A stretch of DNA of 64,000 nt from the NCBI GenBank assembly GCA_016859345.1, contig CM029122.1, positions 11,308,075 to 11,372,074 on the forward strand, written 5' to 3'. Under the pieces are notes generated by a model. The model was not told the origin of the DNA. It searched no databases and worked only from the letters and a program-made list of their open reading frames with translations. Origin of the DNA: Istiophorus platypterus (Eukaryota > Chordata > Actinopteri > Istiophoriformes > Istiophoridae). Below, in pieces: positions 13,191 to 24,966 of the stretch; position 1 is the first letter of the stretch, and each line of letters begins with the position of its first letter. The translations under genes and the position numbers were made by a program.

Positions 13191-13194
13191 ATTT

Positions 13195-13535
13195 CACCCG
13201 AGCAATTAATTAGTCATTCAACAAAACCTTAATCTGTACCTACTTTGACGATCAAATAATCAATTTCTTTTCAGGCAGAAATGCCAAGATTTTCTGGTTC
13301 CACCTTCTGAAATGTGAGGATTTACTGCTTTTCTCTATTTTATACAATTGTTAACTGAATATCTTCTGGTTTTGGACTGTTGATCGAACAATACAAGATA
13401 TTTAAGAAAGTCACCTTGAGCTCTGGAGAACTGAAAGACATTTTATTGACTAAACAAAAATTCAATTATTTCACAAAAAATTGAATAATTAATCAATACT
13501 GAAAATAATTGTTAATTACAACCCTACTCCCAAAA
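13195..13535 (+). repeat. hAT-like interspersed repeat, copy 2
   Basis: The core (aaatgtgaggatttactgct; ggttttggactgttgatcg) is shared with copies 1 and 4. It ends in attacaaccctac, the inverted TAGGGTTGTAAT end. Confidence 0.65.
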
Positions 13536-13966
13536 ATAGCTCCTTTATGAGCAGCATTCACTTATTATTTTCTTGATTTATCATTTTGGTTATAAAATAT
13601 TAATGGTGAAGAGGTCAAAGGTGACTTCTTCAAAATGCTTTTTTCATCAGACCAAAAGTCCAAACCTCAAACATGAATCCAATCATTTGAAAATGGAGAT
13701 ACCTACTATTACCAAATAATTACTAGTATAAAATAAAAAAAAGTTTGGAAAAAGTTAACACCTTTCTTGGGCACTGAAACAAATCCTCAACAGAGTTTCC
13801 TCTTGAATTTTAAGTTGGTTCTTCTTGTGACATAGCCATATTTGCTTTTTGGAAAATAACTTTGCTAGACCCAAGACATTTCAACTACTGGCTAGACTAC
13901 TACTTGTTCTGTTCAGTTACAACAATGTAATTAAAGCAAGGATAACAGGATATCAAAGGCAAAAAA

Positions 13967-13972
13967 ATTTAT
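13967..13972 (-). terminator. Candidate poly(A) signal of the ZBTB11-like gene (distal)
   Basis: AATAAA on minus, about 1.3 kb after the stop codon. Beyond it the sequence changes to old repeats. Confidence 0.35.
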
Positions 13973-14538
13973 TCAGTCTTTTAACAGATAGCGAGAGACA
14001 GCTCATTTATTTCTAAAAATCAATTTGTGAAAGAAACATCTCTTTATGTGCACACATTGCATTTACTCAGTAGGAGGGGGATTTAAAGTTAAAAAAAAAG
14101 TTTTGGATTGAAAGTGGAAGAAAAAAAAAATCAATAAAATATCAGTAATGACACAGTTGTGTTGATTACTATTCAGAAATTCACATTAAAAACGAGACAA
14201 TTCCCTTTTTTTTTTGTGTGTTTTCTTTTTTTTTTTTTAAATTGGCAGCCTTAGAAAGGACAGTGGACGATAAATGGCCTGCAAATACACATGCAGCGAC
14301 GTCACCATACCAGCCCTGAGTGAAATCCCCGACTCATGGACTATGGGAGACGAGCAGATCAATACGAAAGGAGGGCGAGACTGGTCAGGTCATTTAAAAA
14401 GGTAGCACACCAAAGGACAAAGACCCACTGAAACACCCAAAGGACAGTCTCGCTCCTACAGTCCTGTCCAACTTCAAGTATTCCCTCCAACGTTTGCAAC
14501 ACTTCAAGTATTCCTGCCGTGGACTCCAAACCTTCAAT

Positions 14539-14544
14539 TTTATT
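14539..14544 (-). terminator. Candidate poly(A) signal of the ZBTB11-like gene (proximal)
   Basis: AATAAA on minus, about 740 nt after the stop codon. Confidence 0.35.
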
Positions 14545-14934
14545 ACCACTTCTTAGGTTTTACAACATAAGCCATGATATAAGTGCACTCAAAATTCATC
14601 TATACATAGAAAAATAATGATAACAATAAGTAGCAGTAATAGTTATAACAATCACTTTACATTTCATTTTACACACAACTGTGATATTTTAATCACTTTA
14701 TACCGTGGCATCACATTCCCCGCCCCCTGAGTGTAATGTTCAAGTTTAACCTTCTGTAGCTATGGAAACGCAAACAGGAACAGCAACCTCGGTTTGGTTA
14801 TTTAAATAACATTAGCAAACGCTGACAATGGCAATGATTAGAATCAGAGTAATTATGCCTTTCCACAGACCGTTGTGCTTGCATGTGACGGATGCATTAT
14901 GTACAAGCTGCTGATCGATCATGTGCCTCTGGTT

Positions 14935-14975
14935 TTAGTTCTGTTCGGTGGTGTCAGACACTGACAGCCTCCGTC
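14935..14975 (-). other. Possible alternative last exon of the ZBTB11-like gene
   Basis: A pyrimidine-rich acceptor (tgtttattttccag, minus strand) precedes 41 bases ending in TAA. If the previous exon spliced out after the first base of the Gly986 codon, this exon would read in frame as GRRLSVSDTTEQN. The donor needed (GTTCCT) is poor, so this may only be 3' untranslated sequence. Confidence 0.25.
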
Positions 14976-15284
14976 CTGGAAAATAAACAGTGTTAAGAAA
15001 CAGACAAGGTACTCTAAAAGGAAATCAATGCTCATATTGAACACACATGATCACACTTCACTGCAGTGTATTGATGGCTTCTGCTGCAAAATGTTTATAG
15101 AGTGGAAGTAAAATTTGTACTCATCTCCTCCTTTCAACAATTTAAAAAACACCTCCAGAAAGCACCACATAGGATTACAGAGCATGACGTATATTAGCTG
15201 TTCAGTTAAATGTATCGGGGGCTTGTAAGGTGTCACACTTTCACCTACCCCAGTTTCATTGCCTAAGCAGACCCTCCAGCAGCC

Positions 15285-18200
15285 TCAGGAACCGGCAACA
15301 ATGCAGCTGCGGCATTTGTACAACTTGGGGTCATGGGTGCGGATGTGGTTCCGTACATTCCTTAGTCGAAAGAAGGTCTTGCTGCAGAGCTACAGAGCGC
15401 AGAGCAGGTAAAACAAAAAGTTAAGTGTATGGAAGTGACCACAAGGCAGAAGCTTCGATCTCCATTAATGATATAGTTATGATGCCGCAGTGTGTAGGTC
15501 AAAGTTTGTAACTACGGTGGGCGTAAAGAGTCTGCGCTGTTTTCCGTGACAGTCAAATACTCAATTCAGAGGTTTATCAACTAGCAGTGACAACAGGAAA
15601 TGAAATTAAAAGTTTTTTTTAGCTTGCGTTCTACTGTGAATTTTAGCAGTTTCTTGAAATAAAGCAAAGGGACTTTTTGTTTGTTCGTCATCGTGTGTTT
15701 GTAACGTACAACCTCCAGTTACAGTCTCTACTAATACTGCTCAGTTATTTCTTCGTGAGCAAGGGGATAAATAAACCCAAAAGGTGAAGTGAGGTGCAGT
15801 CGCTAAAACTGTGAGCTACCTGTCCGTCCATAAAATCTGTGTGTGCACAGCTCTTGGTTTGTTTGTACAAACTCAGTGTGAACACAAACTGGACCAGAGT
15901 CTTGTGGTTCTAGGTCGGTTAGGAAAGCCAGTTCTTACCGGACAGGGCCAGTGCTTGCCCTCGATGTGCCTGAGGCGGTGCATGATTAGAGCATCGCAGT
16001 CCCTGTAGGAGGCTGAACACTGCAGACAGGCATGGGCCGCCTTTGGGACTTTGGGGGCTTGACTACGAGGCCCTCGGAGCTGCTTTAGCCGTGCCCGTCG
16101 TACAGCATCCAATACTACACAGTTCCTGTTGCTCAGAGCGGGGAGTTTACCTCGTTGCTGGAAGAGAAGATGGGGGGGGGGGGTTACTGGTGAGTTGACT
16201 AGAAATTTTTAGATATAATTAATTCACTACCTTCAGTTATACTATGACACCAGGCATGATACTCCAACAGCCTGTACAGTTTAAAAATAAAACAAATAAA
16301 AAAGAAGTTGACAACTGATTTTCTACAGGGTCATGTCTTTGTTGTCCATTCCAGGATGGTCCCTAAAAGAAATCAGATTCATCATCATACACTACTGCCC
16401 GTAGTATTATCTACCTTTGGCATGGTCCGTGTGGCCTTTGACCTGTCAGCTTTGGCCGGTTGAAGAGTGTTGTTTCTCGAGTTTGCCCTGGGTCTCCGAC
16501 TCCTGTTTTGGCTCACTCTCCTCTCCTCCCTCTCCCTCTTCACCACAGGCATGGTGGGTGGCCCTCTGGCCCTCAGTGTCCTGTGGGGAGGCTCTTCGGC
16601 TCCAAATTTCTCCCCAACTTGTGACACAGAGCGTGTTAAGCAGATATCCACGCTCTCCTCCTCTTTCTTCAGTCCTGCCATGGGCCCCCCCGCAGGCCGA
16701 CAGAAGCTGAACAGAAAGCCTGAGTCCAGTAATTTGATGGGGGGCTTGCTCTGGCGTTTTCCTAAGTCAGGTGAGGGAGGATCAGGGAAAGGTCCATCAA
16801 CTGGCACCGGTTCTGCTGGCTCCTCTTTAATTACTTTGTACAGAGGGTGGTTGTAGATGGACGATGGAGGTCCATGCTCTGGTAACTCAAGCCCACCAGG
16901 TTCATTATCCTTCACTCTCAGTCTAGTGCCCATGACCCCCTTCAGCCCCTGGCTCCCCACTTTCCTCCCCTCCTCCTTGGGCTTACACTTGGTCTTCTCG
17001 GCCTCTCTTGTGGAGCCCCGCTTAAGCTTGGCCTTTGTTGCCGGTCGGCTGCTGTTGTAACGCAGCATTCTGACCGGCTCTACAGGGGCCTTATTTCTGT
17101 CCTGTGTCCTCTGTGAAGGTGGGGAATTGTGAGTTGTTTGGCTGCGACGACTGTTTGATGAAAGAGGGAGACCTGAGATAGAATATTCAGCTGGTTCTGA
17201 TTTGATCCTGACTGTGCTTCTTACAAGAGGTTTGTTGGTGCTACGTCGCAGAGGCTGCTGGGCATGAAGGTGGGCGCCGTCACCCTTCCTCACTGACTGT
17301 CTGAGCTCTCTCCCCCCGATGGAAGGCCTGGATGCAGGTGAGAAAATGTCTGGTAACATGCCTTTACTTCGCATACTCCTGTCGCTTGGAGGGACATGTC
17401 GCAGGATGGTCTTTGGCCTCTTTGCTGTAATCAGCTCTGCGTTGACCGGGCCCTCAGGCTTGGCCTTTACTGACTTGTTAAGGAGGCGAGTGTTAGCAGG
17501 GATACAGAGAGGGAGTGACAGTGTCACATCTCCATATTGTCGCCCCGGGGAGGCAGAGCGGGGTTTCCGCCTCTTAGTCAGTGAATAGTTGTTGGCCTTC
17601 AGTTTCCTTAGTCGTTTTTTTTGTCTCCAACCAATCAGATCTTCTGGTCTGGGGAGAAGAGCAGTTCTCTGCAGCCCCAGAACATTCATCAACTTATACT
17701 TCTCCTGAGCTCTTGTATAGTCCTCCTCATCCTCTCCAACCTCCTCTACTTCCTGCTTCACCCTTGCAGGGCTACACGTCGCGCTGGGCCTTGATCTGGA
17801 GGTGCACGAGAGCCGATTCATTGAGTGAGGTTTTCTGTTTCGCCGTGGGCTCTCCGGCGTGGGGAGCAATCTCTGAACCTCGTTGGCAGCCCCTGGAGTG
17901 GAGCGGAGGAGACGGGTGTTTGGAGATATGGTTGAGTAATTCTGTGACTGAAGGTTGGCTATGGTGTGTCGAGGTATAGCAGCTTTCTTGGAAGAGGGAG
18001 ATTTGAAGTCCATGAGCTTCATCCTGTGTGAGGGACTCAGAGGGAGGCCGTTATGACCTTGGGCTTTAGCCAGCCTGCGCAAATTGCACCTGGGACTCCC
18101 TTCTAAAGATTCATCTGACACAAAGCCATCGTTCATGGTGTCCTCTAGTCCCAAAACTTTTTTCCTTTTGCTTTCCCTCTGCCGGTGGTGACGCTCGCGG

Positions 18201-21200
18201 CACGCACCAGCACAGGCTGTGGTAAAGCCCTTGGAGGACGGAGTTGGACGACGGAGTTGCTGCTCCTGCTCCTTCATGAGAGCGGAGCAGGCTTCCACCG
18301 CGGGCCACATGCCCAGGTGGCGGGCCATGGCAATGACTTCAGGCAGGTCCTCCCGGCGAACACACAGAGTGGAGGAGTAGGAGAAATCCAGCAGCGACAG
18401 AAGGCTGTCCTCACTGAAACCTAGTGGGGAAAAGGGGAGCCTTTAATTAGATATGCTGAACCCTGGTCAATCAGAGTGAGATGAGGGAGATGAAAGCAAC
18501 TCCCCGTAAAGAGGATCAGAGAGATAGCAAGAGGAGTGGCAGCAAAGTGTAAACATGATGGTGGAGACTATGAGATGATATAACAACTGCTTTAATCAGG
18601 GACACTTCTCCTCCTATCTGAGGACACACATCAAAGACACAAATAAATGAGAAGACAGACTATGGCTGGGTCCCAAATAAGGGGCCTGGATCCTCCAGCT
18701 ACGAATTTCTAGACTGAATACGTCACAAACCGTATCCATTTTCAAAAGATCTATGAAATGCAGCCTCCTTTGGCCGGAACTGCCTGACTATTGTTTGAAG
18801 AGTAATAAATTAACCTTGTGAACACTGAAAAAAATATCTCGAGACAGCATATTTTCTGGATTTTAGCATTCAGATGATCATCAGTCACTGGTAAATGGAT
18901 AAATGTATGGACAATTAGACCAATGGAAAAAAACCACTGTAGAAGGCAAATAATGGAGGCGAGGCATCGACTCCTCAGTTTGTTCTAGTCTGGGTGTATT
19001 AATCACAAGGAATTATTGAAACACAGTTGATTAGAATTAAATTCATCATTAACTAGAGCTGCAATGTTCAGTCAATAATTTTTTTAGTGGATCAACAGAA
19101 AATTATTCAGAAACGATTTCAACAGTTGATTTTTTTTTTTTTAAATCAGATTTTAAGCAAAAACGCCACGTTTACTGGTTTGTTACATCTTTGTATTTCC
19201 AATATTGGTCTGATAAATTAAGCGTTGAGGATGTGTCACCTGCATTCTGAGAGATTATAATATGATTTTTTTCTTAAATATATGAGTCAGTCTCTCCAGT
19301 AAATCAACTGTGTTTACGTGAATCACAGCTGAGGCACTTCTATGACTTAGACTGGCATGAAACTTACAATCATCAGTCCCAGACATTAACATCTGCATTA
19401 CAAATGATCAGCTTCCATTTTAAAAAGTCAAAGGTACAAGCTTGTGTACATAAAATATTCAGGGGTGATGTCAACTACAACCTGCGAGGGATTTTTTGGC
19501 AAGGAACATCCAATTACAAGGCTTAGAATTCTATCATGTGATTTGCTGTTGGGGGCGAGAGCTAAAGATTACAGTGTTGAGAAAACCGAAAACACAATCT
19601 GCATCTCAAATCAGTTAACTGTTAAATCTGTGTCAGTTCTGATACAATTCAGCAGCTGTGGCTCCACGTTTTGTTGAAAACTACATGGATGAAATGTTCT
19701 AACCCCCCCCCCCCCCGACTCTGATTCACGCATCTGACTGGCTTCTTCTCCATGGCAACACTGCCAGAGGCTCATGGGTACTGCAGAGTTTAAAGGCGTC
19801 TACCATGCCAAAATGCTGGACAAAACATTATTTGTCAAAAATTAAGCTGAATTAACTAAAACTGGTGGTAAGAACATAAGACTACATGATCTTTACATTA
19901 TGCGGGAGAGTCCTGTGTTTCTGTTTTGAGTAACATCGAGGATTTAATTTATAGTAGAAACTGAAATGGGGATAACAGCGGGAAAACCCCTTCAAGAATG
20001 CGTACCCTCAACACCACCACCATTTTGTAACTTTATAGGTATGTAATGGATGAAAAAAGGTTCAAACCGACTCACTTTCTCACCTTTGCACACCAGGCAA
20101 ATTGCTAAATGAAGTGCTTGTGAGTTGTGGATCGGCTGTTCTAGAAAGTTACAAAATCTGATGACACCTAATCCTGAAACTGGAAAGGTGTATGGGGGGG
20201 GGGGGTTCAAAGCAGTTCAACCATCTAAAAACCACTTCTGGTGGAGTATACATCAAAGTAAAATATTGCAACTATAACCCGGGCACACTAAACCTTCCCT
20301 CAGTTTAGAATCTGGTGATACCTTGAACATTTTCTGATGATCAGGTTGTAAATATTGAGTTAAAAGTTAAAAGGAATACTTTAGTGTCCAAATGCATTCT
20401 TTATCTGTCTGTGGGGCTAGACTGACTCAAAGGCTCACTGAGGGAATGCACAGCCTCAGTCTGGCCTTTAGATCCGTAAACTGAGCACAGCTCAGTGATG
20501 TTTTCTATTGTCCGTTTGGCCTCAAGGTTCTTACCTGTGAGATCTATGTCCGCTTTCATGCTCGAGTCCATCTCTGTGAAGATTTCTTGAAAGTGGTCAC
20601 TGACAGCCGCCAGAACGGCTCTGTGGGCTGAGTAGGATCTGCCGTTCGTCCGCAGGGTGATGTCGCAGAACAGTCCCGCCTCCCGCTGACTCCTTAGCTT
20701 GCTCAGCATGTCAGCGCTGTGTGACACCATCGTCTTTTTGACACATCCTCTGCCACCCAGGTCCTGACAGATGACGATAGAAGTTAATCATTTATAGGAA
20801 TACAACGTGTGACAAAGTGCTTGTAGGAGACCAATGTGACGATGGGATTGAGTGACAATCAAAGTGAGAAAACGGGAATTTCAATGTGTGAGACGCAGAA
20901 AAATGGAGCACAGAATCGAAAAACCCTGTGCCGTTACTTTTGAGATCATCCTCCGTTGCTCTGGCCAGCCCTTACCTCCGTTTTCTTGGTGTGCTGGCTC
21001 TTACACTCTGGACAGCCAAGGACAAAATCTCTGATCTGGAAGTACATCCCTGTGAAGAAAAAGATGCAAGGCAAAGATGAAAACATAAGGCAAAAAAAAA
21101 AAAAAGACAGGCAGTGATCTCTAGTCCAACTGCAAAGATGCATTGAGGAGGACGATAATCTTATAGGCTCAACTCTCCACCGACGCTGGTCGTATTGGCT

Positions 21201-21810
21201 TTAGATCCTGATCAAAGAAAAGGTGTAATGTATTGTCTCACAAATAACAAAAGACATAATTAACAGCCATTGTTCACGTCTACGTTTCTTGATCTTTGAC
21301 TGATTCAATCAGAAGTGTATGTGTGAGTGTGTGTGCTTCAAATATGCCAAAGCTTCTCAGCAATAAGAAATGAATCATTAGATATTGCCAATAAAAAAGG
21401 TCAGAGGATGGTTCACGGAGCAAAGGGGCCACATGCTGCCCTATGGAGACAGATGTGAGGCTGACAGCGGTGTTCGTACCCTCCCACCAGTAGTTTTCAG
21501 CCACGCATTTGTAGGTCTCCTCCAGGGAGAGGTGGCGGTGACCGTGCCGCCGCCGGTGAAAGGTGGCGATGGCCTCATGCCTCCTGTCCGCGTCCAAAAC
21601 TTCGCGGTAGTTGATGAAGCCCTTCTCCAGCTTCTTGCGGTACAGGAGCCCCTCGATCACCTCGAAGTTGGGCGACCCCCGTGCGGGGGGTCCACGCCCT
21701 TGCGGGTTCCCCGCCGGCCCCTCTCCGTCCCCGTCCGACCAGGGCTCGGAGGGGCAAAACGTGTCGGAGTTCGCGTACTGAGTGTTTGTGTGGGTGCAGT
21801 CGCCGGCCAT
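15285..21810 (-). CDS. ZBTB11-like protein: HHCC integrase-type domain, BTB, C2H2 fingers
   Basis: Six coding exons (21480-21810, 20976-21049, 20535-20763, 16415-18420, 15939-16157, 15285-15389) give 987 residues. Residues 50-130 form an integrase-like HHCC zinc-binding domain: histidines around 85-93, YWWEG at 107-111, Cys123-x2-Cys126. A BTB domain follows (about 153-260, LFCDITLRTNGRSYSAHRAV). A long basic disordered region fills the 2-kb exon. Two C2H2 fingers lie at the end (C924/C927/H940/H944 and C952/C955/H968/H972); a third starts with KCRSC but stops five residues later. HHCC plus BTB plus fingers in this order is the plan of ZBTB11, but human ZBTB11 has about a dozen fingers, so this is a relative or a fish paralogue, not clearly the orthologue. 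Likely a nuclear DNA-binding regulator (inference). The HHCC domain resembles that of retroelement and GIN-type integrases. The start ATG lies in a CpG island with no in-frame ATG just upstream. Confidence 0.85.
19053..19215 (+). repeat. hAT-like interspersed repeat, partial copy 3
   Basis: The left end (tagagctgcaatg) and the block ttaagcaaaaacgcca remain; the right half is lost. It lies in the third intron of the ZBTB11-like gene. Confidence 0.5.
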
Positions 21811-22665
21811 TTTAACCGGATTTATATTCTTATATCTTCTTTAAAAACTAATAAAACAGAGGGGGACGTTATCAAGTCCCGGGGGGCCTCGGAGCCTCTT
21901 CTCCGGAGACGACACTTCCCGTCGCTCGGCCGGGGTCGCCTCGCCTCCTCCTCCGCCGCCTCCTCCTCCTCCTCTCTCCCCTTAGCGCGTCGCGGCGGGG
22001 AGCAACGGGCCAAACTTTACCCACCGTCCCGAGACAAAATCCACGTGGATGAGGTGACAACAAACAACAGGACCCCCACCCCCCCCGGACCTTAACGATG
22101 AGCCCCCGGGCGAAACTCCCCTCGAAGCCCCGCTGACGGCTCCTCAGCCCTCCGCCGCGTCGGTTAGCTAAAACCCACGGTAACGTCTCTCATCGCGGGG
22201 TCACGGTGGCTCGTATTCAGGGGAAAGTCGCTATCGGACGGGGGCCAGCAGCGTTTCAATGGAGGGTCCTAGCTTATTCCCTAGCTGTCAACGGAGGCAT
22301 CGCTTCTCACTATCACAACAACACTTGACCAACATCCCTATTTTTTTTTTTTTTTTTTTTAACCCGGAGTTGCACTTTCTGTTACGGAGGCATTCGCTCA
22401 TATTCCTGCACAATTTCAACAGGGGCGTCCGACGATCCGTCCGTCCGCCCGGGTGCGAATAATAAATTCAACCCGGGAGAGTAAACCCGCCAACAGCGCC
22501 GAAGCCCGACTGATGTACAAAAAAAAAAAAAAAGGAAAAAGTCGCCAGTTTTTTCGCGGCGGCCACGCAAACCGCAGGCTTTTTTTTTTCTTTTACCGCC
22601 AAACCCCCCTCGGCGGCCCGTCTCCCATCCACTCGAGGGGCCGGGAAGCGGCCTCCGCGGCTGGA

Positions 22666-22692
22666 CGGCGGCGGCGGCGGCGGCGGCGGCGG
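22666..22692. repeat. (CGG)9 trinucleotide repeat in CpG island
   Basis: Nine perfect CGG units on plus (CCG in the minus-strand leader of the ZBTB11-like gene, if the start site is near 23.0 kb). Confidence 0.9.
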
Positions 22693-23049
22693 GCAGCCTC
22701 GCCTCCCGGCGCTAACTTGAGATTTCTCTCCGGCGAGTCGGGGTCGGAAGCAACATGATGACGCAGCTATCGGCTCAGCATCGCCGCTTCCAACGGAGAA
22801 AAAATTTTAAAAAAAAAAAAAAAAGCGAGGTTGTTGTCTCGGCCCCGAAACGTTTGGCGAAATCGGCCGGCGGGTCCCCCCGACGAAGGCGAGCCGACGA
22901 GGTCCGCTCAGAAAGCCGACATAGTTGACGCCGCTCCCGTTACCGCGAAGTGCGTCCGGCGGTCGCGGAGTCCGGTTTTAAAAACTCGTAACCTTCTGTT
23001 TGTTGCTAATCGGCAGCCTAACCGCCGAGCGACCTCCTCCCCGCCTCCG

Positions 23050-23110
23050 GACAAAAGCCATTGGCGGAGGCTTTAAAGAGCTTCGGCGAGGCGAGACGCG
23101 ATTGGCTGAA
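23050..23110 (-). promoter_or_regulatory. CCAAT-box promoter of the ZBTB11-like gene
   Basis: Two minus-strand CCAAT boxes (ATTGG on plus at 23060-23064 and 23101-23105) are spaced 41 bp apart, four helical turns, within CpG-rich DNA. This is a typical NF-Y TATA-less promoter. Transcription would start near 22.9-23.0 kb and give a leader of roughly 1.1 kb, unless it is spliced. Confidence 0.5.
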
Positions 23111-23233
23111 CGGAGCCGCCACTCATTGAGATTTTCGCACGCACACCCCCCCCTCCTCCTCCTCCTCCTCCTCCTCCTCCTACTCCTCTTTTTTCCAACC
23201 TTCGCAGTCAAGGTCGGTTGTTCGGTCACGCTG

Positions 23234-23525
23234 CCAGTCTTAACAGCGTTTGTTTCACTGGCGAGTTTCCAAGTCGAGTCAAGCCTGATTCCGCATCACA
23301 TTCAAGCAGGTTTCTGAGAATTTGCAAATGTTAGGAAGCAAAGCGTTGTCAGCTCCTCGACTTCTCTTCTCTCTCCCAGTCTAAACAGCGTTTGTTTCAC
23401 TGGCGAGTTAAACGTATCTCCGCATCTCATTCAGCAGGTTTCTGAGATTGTGCAATCCAACGCGCCTTATTTAGCAGTAATGATGTTTGGAAGCAAAACG
23501 TTGTCAGCTCCTCGATTTCTCTCCT
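23234..23525. repeat. Tandem duplication of about 145 bp upstream of the ZBTB11-like promoter
   Basis: Unit A (23234-23373) and unit B (23375-23525) share blocks in the same order: aacagcgtttgtttcactgg, then gcatc-cattca-gcaggtttctgaga, then ggaagcaaa-cgttgtcagc and ctcctcga. Unit B carries a short extra segment (about 23460-23485). It lies about 130 bp upstream of the CCAAT boxes. Confidence 0.85.
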
Positions 23526-23529
23526 TGGA

Positions 23530-24440
23530 AAAATAGTCATGAGGGGGGGAAAAAAACTGGAAAATAGTGTTGTGTAACAAAGGTGTTTGAAAACTTTCTT
23601 TTTATTCAGTGAATATTTTAACCAATGAGGAGGTCAGGACTTCACACAACAGCAAACCCCACATTAATACAAGACAAAATGACGACTGTAATGGGGAATT
23701 CTTTTAACAATTCAGTTTCTGCTTTTCATCCCCCCCCACCCACCCTTTTCTCACTGTCCATGTGTTTGAGGAAGGTGCGGATATTAGGAAGCACCAGGGT
23801 AATGATAAAATAAAGGGAAATGCTCGTAAACACCGTGCACTGGTTTGGTAATCTGCACAATTTCTTACAAGCATTGAGATTCATGCTAATGTCAGTTGTG
23901 GATATGAGGACTGAGCGCTTGACTTTCTGTTTTGTAATGAATTTTGTGGTTTTGTGGGATTTTAGCAAGTCAGTTCGGCTTGTAGTGGTTTTACATTCTT
24001 TAAGAAAAAAGTACATCTTGAGATGAGTAATTTACCAACCCCCCCCCCTTTTTTTAACCCCTATGTTTAAATTTGACCTCTTTTGAGACACGAAATAAAG
24101 GAGTTTATTTCTATCCTTAGATCTCATTAGTTTAAGGTTAAAAATTGTCTGACCTTAGACTTTTTGTTTTTTAAATCCTGGCTAAGGCCCTGCCAACATT
24201 GTGAGGGCCATGCGCATCATGGATGCAAATCTACTCAGAATACTTGGCAGCATAAATGTAACTTCAGCCTAGTCCTCACTATGACTGTAAAAAATTGCCT
24301 CAGGAGTTCAACTTGGCTTATATATAACTGTTTTCATAATAGAAATTCACGTTTTGCACAACTGTCACCAGTTCACAATTAAAGCATGCATCAACTGAGT
24401 CATTCGACAAAAAACAACTTTAACATGTACTGTATATGAA
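23530..24440. other. Spacer between chaf1b 3' end and ZBTB11-like promoter
   Basis: AT-rich unique sequence with C-runs near 23730 and 24040. No gene or recognisable repeat seen. Confidence 0.5.
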
Positions 24441-24446
24441 ATGTCC

Positions 24447-24452
24447 TTTATT
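24447..24452 (-). terminator. chaf1b: chaf1b polyadenylation signal AATAAA
   Basis: AATAAA on minus, 515 nt after the stop codon, followed by an AT-rich stretch. It is the first clean signal downstream of chaf1b. Confidence 0.5.
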
Positions 24453-24966
24453 AGACAATAAGAACACAACTCTTAAATGTTTGACAGTTTTGAGCTTTTA
24501 CCTCAAGTTGCTGGTACACATTCTTCAGTAAATTAAGACTCAGCAATATACACTAAACAAAAAGAACTACACTCTGAAATGCAGTTTTACTCCCACAATA
24601 ACATGTTCTTGATAAGAAATGGGACAATTTTCCTTTTTACAACATTTAAGCATCTAAATGTCAAAAAAAAAAGTATAATACATTTAACTCATCTGTTTAT
24701 GTTATGATACAGACCAAACAACTAAAAGTCTCAAGGATACCTACTGCAATGCAGTTTGTTTGTTTTATAACAGAGTACATTATGTGAGGTTAAGGCTTCA
24801 TCTAGTTAGATCAAGTACAGATCAAACCTGAACACGGTGCTATTGCACTATGGGATAAAAATCCATGCTGGGCCTCAGAGATTTTGTCCTGATGCTGCTT
24901 TAAATGTCACTCTCTGCTGTATGTACTGTTTTTTCTGATATAATTAAACAGTTTTCCTGGTAAACA

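Larger units (their letters stand above)
21500..23130. promoter_or_regulatory. CpG island over first exon and leader of the ZBTB11-like gene
   Basis: CpG is frequent across this stretch, in sharp contrast to the AT-rich DNA on both sides. It includes a nine-unit (CGG)n run at 22666-22692, (TCC)n near 21960 and (CTC)n near 23155, plus T/A homopolymers at 22340-22358 and 22517-22530. No second gene is seen in it. Confidence 0.75.

Noticed and set aside
16417..18424. Plus-strand frames opposite the large ZBTB11-like exon
   Set aside because: Shadows of the minus-strand exon, which joins in frame with BTB and finger exons.
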